A stretch of 64,000 bases of DNA, from contig MU130378.1 in NCBI GenBank assembly GCA_015039465.1, positions 1,182,570-1,246,569 of the forward strand, in the 5' to 3' direction. Every line of letters starts with the position of its first letter. Position 1 is the stretch's first letter. Both the position numbers and the translations under genes were made by a program. The DNA comes from Phlegmacium glaucopus. Lineage: Eukaryota; Basidiomycota; Agaricomycetes; Agaricales; Cortinariaceae. A model generated the notes under the pieces. It saw nothing but the letters and a program-made list of their open reading frames with translations. It ran no database searches and was not told where the DNA came from. Below are positions 58,653 through 64,000 of this stretch, in pieces.

Positions 58653-60533
58653 CTACGTCTCTTGTACATAATTACCTAGTCCCACATGTTAGTTTCATAC
58701 CACTCAATAAATGAACAACCCACCAGGGAATACCCCTTGTACTCCATTTAACCGACCAGTCCACCAGTCCTCAGAGCTTTGAGTCTTCTCTACAAGTTCA
58801 ATTCTATCACCAGTATTAAACGATAAATCTCCATCGGTCTAACGCACATCAGTAGCATTCATAAATACATGACGATATTTCAATTACCTGAGCAACAAAG
58901 TCATACAGAGCAACAACATATTTAATCTGAGGTCCAGGTTTCGGCTTTGGTTTCAGTGGAGGTGGAGGTGGAGGCGGTCTCTTGGACGCTGCAGCACTTG
59001 CTCCAGCGTTGAACGAAGGAGAATAAGGGGGTGGAGCTACTTGAGGCGGATTGGATGGAGGGGGAGGCGCCTTCTTGTAACTAGATCCCGATGACACCGA
59101 GCGCGAAGGAGGCGCCTGTACTTTTAAGTTGGAAGTCGACGAAGACGAAGATGAGGTTCCTTGACGCCCCAAACCTGATTGACTCTGAATACGCGACGTC
59201 TGGACCAGCCTCGCTGAAGAAAGGATCCTCGTAAGCAAAATATGTAAGGAGGGTAGTCGTCAAACTTGCAAACTGAAACAATACGCTTCACGATGCCCAG
59301 GTTTTCAATGACGCTCCAGGCATCACTGCGTCTTTCTTCATATTCTTGCGCGATTTGCGCACCAGGAACATTGGAAATATCATATTTGCCTTCGTCTGCA
59401 AAACTGTTCATCTTCTCTAAAATTAAATAAAAGATGTTGAGTCTAGAAACAAAAGCGATTTGATAGGATTTTTCAGAATTTCTTGTCGTTAAACATGGCC
59501 ACAACGTTACCCACTGCATATAGAAGAATGAATTGAATAGCGGGTCTATGAACTGTGTAGAGAGCATCATAAACCGTGGAAGGTCTTGTTTCAACGCATT
59601 ATTGATATAATCATATTCGTGCGTGGCAATCTCGAAATCTTGTTCCAACTAAAAGAAAATTACTTGAGTATTCGTTCGTCAGTGCATTCATTGTACGTAC
59701 TTTGAACAAATTCTTTTCGTCGTTCAGAGATTTATCTTTCTTATCCCGTAGCTTAGTCAGCGAGTTGTTGAACCGATCGTAATCGGTCAACTAAACACAT
59801 GTTGGTTCAAAGTCGAAGACAGACCATCGAAAAAGCACACCTTATGTTCCCGTTTTGTTATGCTCTTTCGAATGAGTCTCATTACGGATTGTAACTCTTT
59901 CGCTGGCCCCCCGATGCGACTGTCGATAAGTTCCAGTTCTGGGGCGATCAAGCCCTTCATTTCTTCCATTGCGGCTTCATATTTCCCGACATTTCTTACA
60001 GAGTGGTCCGCATCAGGATGTCTGCCGATGAGTTCGGACTCGCCTTGGATAGGCTGGAATATGACTGCGAAATGGGCACCGAAACCCGCTCCAGATGTAA
60101 AGAGAGCTTCAGGCAGGACGAGGTCGGGCGAGGGGGTAAAAGGAATTTAGAAAAAAGGATATTCCATGAGTTATTTAACAAATTCGAACAAGAATGGGAT
60201 ATGACATTCGTACATGAGACTGCCTCTGAAAACGCTTTTGTATCTTTGATGAGTTTCTCGGCAGCTTTCTCCATGTCAGTGAAATGACGCTCGTAGTCAT
60301 CAAACTCGGCGTCAGTAGACCCTATTGCAACAGACAAGAGAGATAATATGCACGAAATGGCCTAATTGTCAATGGATGTTGATGTTGATTTGAGCAGCGA
60401 TCTTACTCTTTGACATTCCTATCTTTGTCGTCACCGCGAACGGCGTTCTAAGGACATATAAATCAGCAGGACACTAGGTGCTGAGACATCCAAAAAGTGA
60501 TTACCGCGCCAGAGCTTTCCCGAAGCCTTTCAT
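58653..60533 (-). CDS. BAR-SH3 membrane-bending protein (Rvs167/Hob1 type)
   Basis: An amphiphysin-like endocytosis and actin protein. ATG at 60531-60533 begins MKGFGKALAR, which with TPFAVTTKIGMSK forms the basic N-terminal helix. The BAR domain follows in small exons: STDAEFDDYERHFTDMEKAAEKLIKDTKAF, FGAHFAVIFQPIQGE, KYEAAMEEMKGL and VMRLIRKSITKREHK. LTDYDRFNNSLTKLRDKKDK and EIATHEYDYINNALKQDLPRF come next, then NSFFYMQL. A Ser/Pro-rich linker with PPPPPPPLKPKPKPG leads to a C-terminal SH3 (VVALYDFVAQ, TDGDLSFNTGDRIELV, EDWWTGRLNGVQGVFPG, then NYVQET after a final intron). The ALYDF, WW and GxFP-NYV positions are intact. Stop TAG at 58653. Exact small exons near 60300-60420 are uncertain. 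Confidence 0.9.
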
Positions 60534-60660
60534 GACTGTGTGAGTCTGTGTCGTTGGAGTTGGAAGAATAGAATTAAAAGCGCAGATTCCCACGGTTATT
60601 CTGAGATTGTGTGATCTAAAATTAACCATGACTCAATCTTGTCCGCTTTCTACGAGCATC
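60534..60660. promoter_or_regulatory. Shared upstream region of BAR-SH3 gene and SDO1
   Basis: 127 bp between divergent start codons, or 94 bp if SDO1 starts at the earlier in-frame ATG 60628. No named motif was seen. Confidence 0.35.
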
Positions 60661-61741
60661 ATGCCTCAAATTCAACAACCCTCTAATCAGATCAAGTTGG
60701 TTCATGTCGTTCTTCGTGATATACTATTCTAACAACCTTTTAGACTAACGAATGTATCCATAGTAAAACTCAAAAAGGGTGGAAAACGATTCGAGGTGCT
60801 TTGATTGAGCAGATTATACAATTCTAGAGGCTTACAGTTGTCCTAGATCGCATGCTACAAGAACAAAGTTCAAGAATGGAGAACTGGCGTGTAAATTTAC
60901 ATCACAGGCACTCTTGATCTCTTTTGAACCTCAAATCTATCTTTGCAGAGAAACAAATTTGGATGATGTCATGCAGATCAGCAATGTTTTTACCAACGTA
61001 TCAAAGGGTGAAGTCGCCAAGAGTGGCGATCTACAGAAAGCTTTTGGAAAAACAGATGTGGCTGAAATTGTCAAAGAGGTGGGAAATATATCGTCTTCAA
61101 TGCAGCAGAAGTTTCTAAATTCAATCCAGATCCTTAAGAAAGGCGAAGTCCAAGTAGGAGAGAAGGAAAGAGACCATGACCTTACATCTCTCCGAAAAGA
61201 AATTGCCACACTCGTCGCCGAGAAATGCGTCGATCCATCCAATCAACGTCCATATCCCGTTGGTATAATAGAAAAAGCGATGGCAGAGGCAGGATTCAGC
61301 GTCAAGCAAAACAAAAATGCAAAGAGCCAGGTAAATTGAACATTCTGGGTCCCTGTAATCTACATCAATCAATCAACATTCGTTTAGGTATCTGAATGCA
61401 TCAAGCAGCTTCAAACCGATTCCAAATTACCTATCCAAAGGGCTCGCATGCGAATCAAGGTGTCTCTACCAGCCACTGATGCAAAGTTGTTGCGAGAGAA
61501 AGTCCTGGAAGGCGCAGAAAAGGTAGAACATGATGAGACGGGGCAGGAAGACTGGGAAGCGGTATGTCTGCTCAAAATATTTTGTGCAAGTCTGTTGAAT
61601 AAAATTTATCAGATACTGCTCATTGATCCAGGCCAGTTCCGAGTGATAAACGAGCTTTTTCAGAAAGAATGTAAAGGCCGAGGTCGCTTGGAGACTTTGA
61701 CGTTTGCAGCAACCGCAACTACTTCTCAGGCCGCAACCTAA
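60661..61741 (+). CDS. SDO1: Ribosome maturation protein Sdo1 (SBDS family)
   Basis: SBDS/Sdo1 acts with the GTPase Efl1 to release eIF6/Tif6 from late 60S subunits. Exon 1 begins MPQIQQPSNQIK at ATG 60661. An alternative in-frame ATG at 60628 would add 11 residues, but the conserved NQIKLTNV start fits 60661. Splicing gives LTNVSIVKLKKGGKRFE, IACYKNKVQEWRTGV and ETNLDDVMQISNVFTNVSKGE, then GEVAKSGDLQKAFG. After this, IQILKKGEVQVGEKERD, VAEKCVDPSNQRPYPVGIIEKAM, and SVKQNKNAKSQVSECIKQL follow, ending with a C-terminal domain (RMRIKVSLPATDAK; LLIDPGQFRVINELFQKE). About 255 residues, normal for the family. Introns are 47-80 bp. Stop TAA at 61739-61741, 76 bp from the stop of the convergent ALG1. 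Confidence 0.95.
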
Positions 61742-61817
61742 TTTTTTACCCTATTTTTGGACAATATTACGCCTATACATCTTTTACATCATTGTCCCCC
61801 GGTAGTCAATTGTAAAA

Positions 61818-63796
61818 TCATAGATTCACGTCACTTAAAATTAAAGGTCTCACAACACGGCTCCAGTTGTCCTCCCAGGTCTCCCAAGTCCAAACTTCTT
61901 CACTGGGATTGGGATACTGTCTTGACATATGCGTATGCAAGGGGGCCTCCGATCGCTGCGATAGACTTGCTAGAGAAGCGGTCAAGGATGATAGTTTGGG
62001 CGAAGAAGGAAACGATGTAAGTAGTTCCTACAGACGACATTAAACCCACAACCAGACCAAGACGTAGGGTCAACGGCGCCTACCTCAAATTGTTCTGCCA
62101 GCTGAGATGCATTTTGGAAAATAAGACCGTTCTTCCCATCCTTGACCAATTCGTCCAAGCTAGAGGAGGTTAAGAAGCGTCGGGGGATTTGAAAGGCAGA
62201 TATCCACGTACCATGCGAAATCAATGGCACAGACAGGAAGACCACATCCGAACATATCCACGACTTTCATAGGCAAATCAAGCCCGGAACTGCTCGAATG
62301 CAAGCAAACACCAAGATCGGCCGACCCTTGAATATATAAGCGATCGAATAGGTATACAAACAGTCTTAACCAACCCAATAACAAGGGATAATCTTCTGCT
62401 TCCAGCCATAAGCTTATACATCGTACCCATTTCCAAGATTTTTGCAACTTTCCCACTTCTTCCATGTATTTCTCCCTGAGAGGACCTTTACCAGTTACTA
62501 TTACCAGGAGCTTCGGTAGTTGTCCATGGGAGGTTGGTTGCGAAGACGCAAGTTGCATGGAGCGTTTTTCGTACAAGCCAAGAGCTTCTAGTAATATGCT
62601 AAAATCTTCGTCTGGAGTCCAGGAAGTGCTAGAAACGAGTAGAGCAGGTCTGTCTGTCCTCAAACTGGGCATAGATGAGACAGTCGAAGGCCTTGTAGTC
62701 GTAAACGAGGTTGAGAATGGCAGAGAGGATTCGGGGAGAAAATCGTGCAGTGCTCTCTGAGATGACAGGGAGGGTTGTAGTTTACGGAAAAGCTATTTGC
62801 ACGTAAGGAAAATGACAAAAAATCTTGAATAAAAGCGAAGTACTTCATGTATCTCGTCAGTCGGACAACGATGGAAGCGTCGAGGTGGTCGATCATGCAA
62901 CACAACCGTATGGCCCCTGATTTGAACGTGGAGTCAAGTGATTTCTTGGGAGAAAAACTAACTCACTGTAAATCCCATTCCCTCACAAGAAAATCTTGCA
63001 TTGCGCGAGTAACAAATAGGTGAGCATACGCTGAATAACCAAACACCTCTTCAAACCTAAAATCAAGATCGTTACGCGCAACTCTGTAAAGCGATTTGAT
63101 ACGTACCGCTTTGCAATACGGACCAACAAGTGTCCGCTTCCCAGCTTAAGGCCCAGGATGCTGTATCCAAGGTTATGCCAGTCAATGATTACTTTGCTGC
63201 CCCGGACCCTTCCCACCAGCTGCACGAGCGCCAAGGTCGGAATTGTAGGCGGATTCTTGAGTTATATGAGGTCATAGGAACCCGCGAGCTAGAGCCTGAG
63301 ACTCACTTGCACAAGGATAAATTCCGGAGGCAAGTCAATCCAGACCAGGAGCCATAGAAGAGTGTGAACAAGTTGATGAATAATTTTGACGGGGGCGAGA
63401 ATAAGGAAGGGTAGACGTCTGAAGATTTTAGGGATCTCAGGAATGTAGCAAAGTTGCATTTTGGGTAAGCGTTCGAGAGCTGCGATAGGTTTTGAGCCTG
63501 TAGGAGAGCAAAAGAATACAGACTAAGATATGATAAATGGTATAAAACGACCAACCTCCATACCCAATAAGATGGGTTATGAATCCAGCGTCTGCAAAGC
63601 TCTGAGCATGATACATCATCCGCGGGCTGCGACCAATGTCCCCAAGAACTAATATGGCTACGGACCGTGAGGAGTGATTTCTGTGAGGTCTGAGAGAATT
63701 CCAAGTAATCCATGTGAGAAATGCGAGGACAGGAAGGGCGACGACATAAAATATAAGTGTTCCATCGCTAGTAGTCATTGTTATAGCCTGTGACAT
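61818..63796 (-). CDS. ALG1: Chitobiosyldiphosphodolichol beta-mannosyltransferase (Alg1)
   Basis: Adds the first mannose to GlcNAc2-PP-dolichol on the cytoplasmic face of the ER, an essential step of N-glycosylation. ATG 63796 is followed by an N-terminal membrane anchor ([19 protein letters not shown]). [20 protein letters not shown], the Alg1 signature, is followed by a GY-GGS segment split by an intron. The middle part has [20 protein letters not shown] and exons with DRPPRRFH. The sugar-nucleotide binding half gives [37 protein letters not shown] and [20 protein letters not shown], followed by [13 protein letters not shown] and [15 protein letters not shown]. The C-terminus ends [20 protein letters not shown], then TGA at 61818. 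An internal Met at 63778 is a second possible start. About ten exons. Confidence 0.93.
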
Positions 63797-63825
63797 GCCG
63801 TCGGAGCGGAATCAACTCTTGACCA

Positions 63826-64000
63826 ATGACCACCATGTCTGCTACTTCCTGTCTGCGCTGTTTTGCTAAGAACGCGCTTAAACCATCGAGTGCTCGTCTT
63901 GGTGCATATTACTCTATCAAGCATTTCAATTCATCAGCTTTTCCCAGAAAAACATCGAGCCTCTCGCTGCTCTCGGCTCCCTGGAAGCGTAATGTGCCGA
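63826..64000 (+). CDS. N-terminus of a probable mitochondrial protein, cut by the window end
   Basis: An open frame from ATG 63826 (or in-frame ATG 63835) runs without a stop to the last base. It encodes SATSCLRCFAKNALKPSSAR, LGAYYSIKHFNSSAFPRKTS and SLSLLSAPWKRNV. The composition (many Ser, Arg, Lys, Ala; no acidic residue) is that of a mitochondrial presequence. The mature part and family lie outside the window. Its start codon is only 29 bp from the ALG1 start on the other strand, so the two genes share a very short upstream region. It is too short to name. Confidence 0.6.
   Translation, partial: MTTMSATSCLRCFAKNALKPSSARLGAYYSIKHFNSSAFPRKTSSLSLLSAPWKRNVP

Overview
The window looks like nuclear DNA of an agaricomycete (mushroom-forming) basidiomycete. 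Almost every gene is cut by many short GT-AG introns of about 48-70 bp, and there are a few very small exons. Genes lie on both strands with spacers often under 200 bp. The gene content is fungal: Pub1, Atg16, Ypt7, Gcn20, Rvs167-type BAR-SH3, Sdo1, Alg1, Aro2, a CofD-like protein and a crinkler-type NTPase. No bacterial-style operons, rRNA, tRNA or CRISPR signals were seen.

Layout. 1-27.6 kb is a gene-dense arm: a 5'-truncated asparagine-synthetase-domain protein, prohibitin-1, a three-RRM Pub1/TIA-1 protein, Atg16, Rab7/Ypt7, a large chromodomain protein with a SPOC-like C-terminal region (a Chp1-like candidate), AP-1 sigma, 6-phosphogluconolactonase, a small membrane protein, a PXA-domain protein, a small membrane-anchored hypothetical, two tandem small membrane paralogues (DUF7704-like), a CofD-like protein, a hypothetical protein and chorismate synthase. 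The only large gap there is 18.0-21.0 kb, where I see no supported gene.

27.8-39.6 kb is an accessory block. A crinkler (CRN)-type P-loop NTPase gene starts head-to-head with chorismate synthase. It is broken at about 29.33 kb by roughly 9 kb of repetitive DNA, and recognisable C-terminal coding resumes at about 38.3 kb. The inserted DNA holds LTR-like sequence near both ends, two 1.4-kb direct repeats alternating with purine-rich spacers, a 295-base assembly gap, AT-rich DNA, two minisatellites, and an 0.8-kb terminal-inverted-repeat element flanked by TA.

40-64 kb is again dense and housekeeping: a SAP30-like Sin3-binding protein, a secreted Gly/Ala-rich protein, Gcn20/ABCF3, DNA topoisomerase II, a rhodanese-PTP phosphatase, a WW-domain protein, Isa1, a BAR-SH3 protein, Sdo1, Alg1, and the first codons of a probable mitochondrial protein running off the end.

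Shared roles: vesicle and vacuole traffic and autophagy (Ypt7, Atg16, AP-1 sigma, BAR-SH3, PXA), chromatin (chromodomain protein, SAP30-like, Top2), and translation/ribosome maturation (Gcn20, Sdo1). Several head-to-head pairs are separated by only 29-260 bp and probably share promoters. CDS coordinates run from start codon to stop codon and include introns; splice sites were assigned by eye from GT/AG signals, frame and family alignment.
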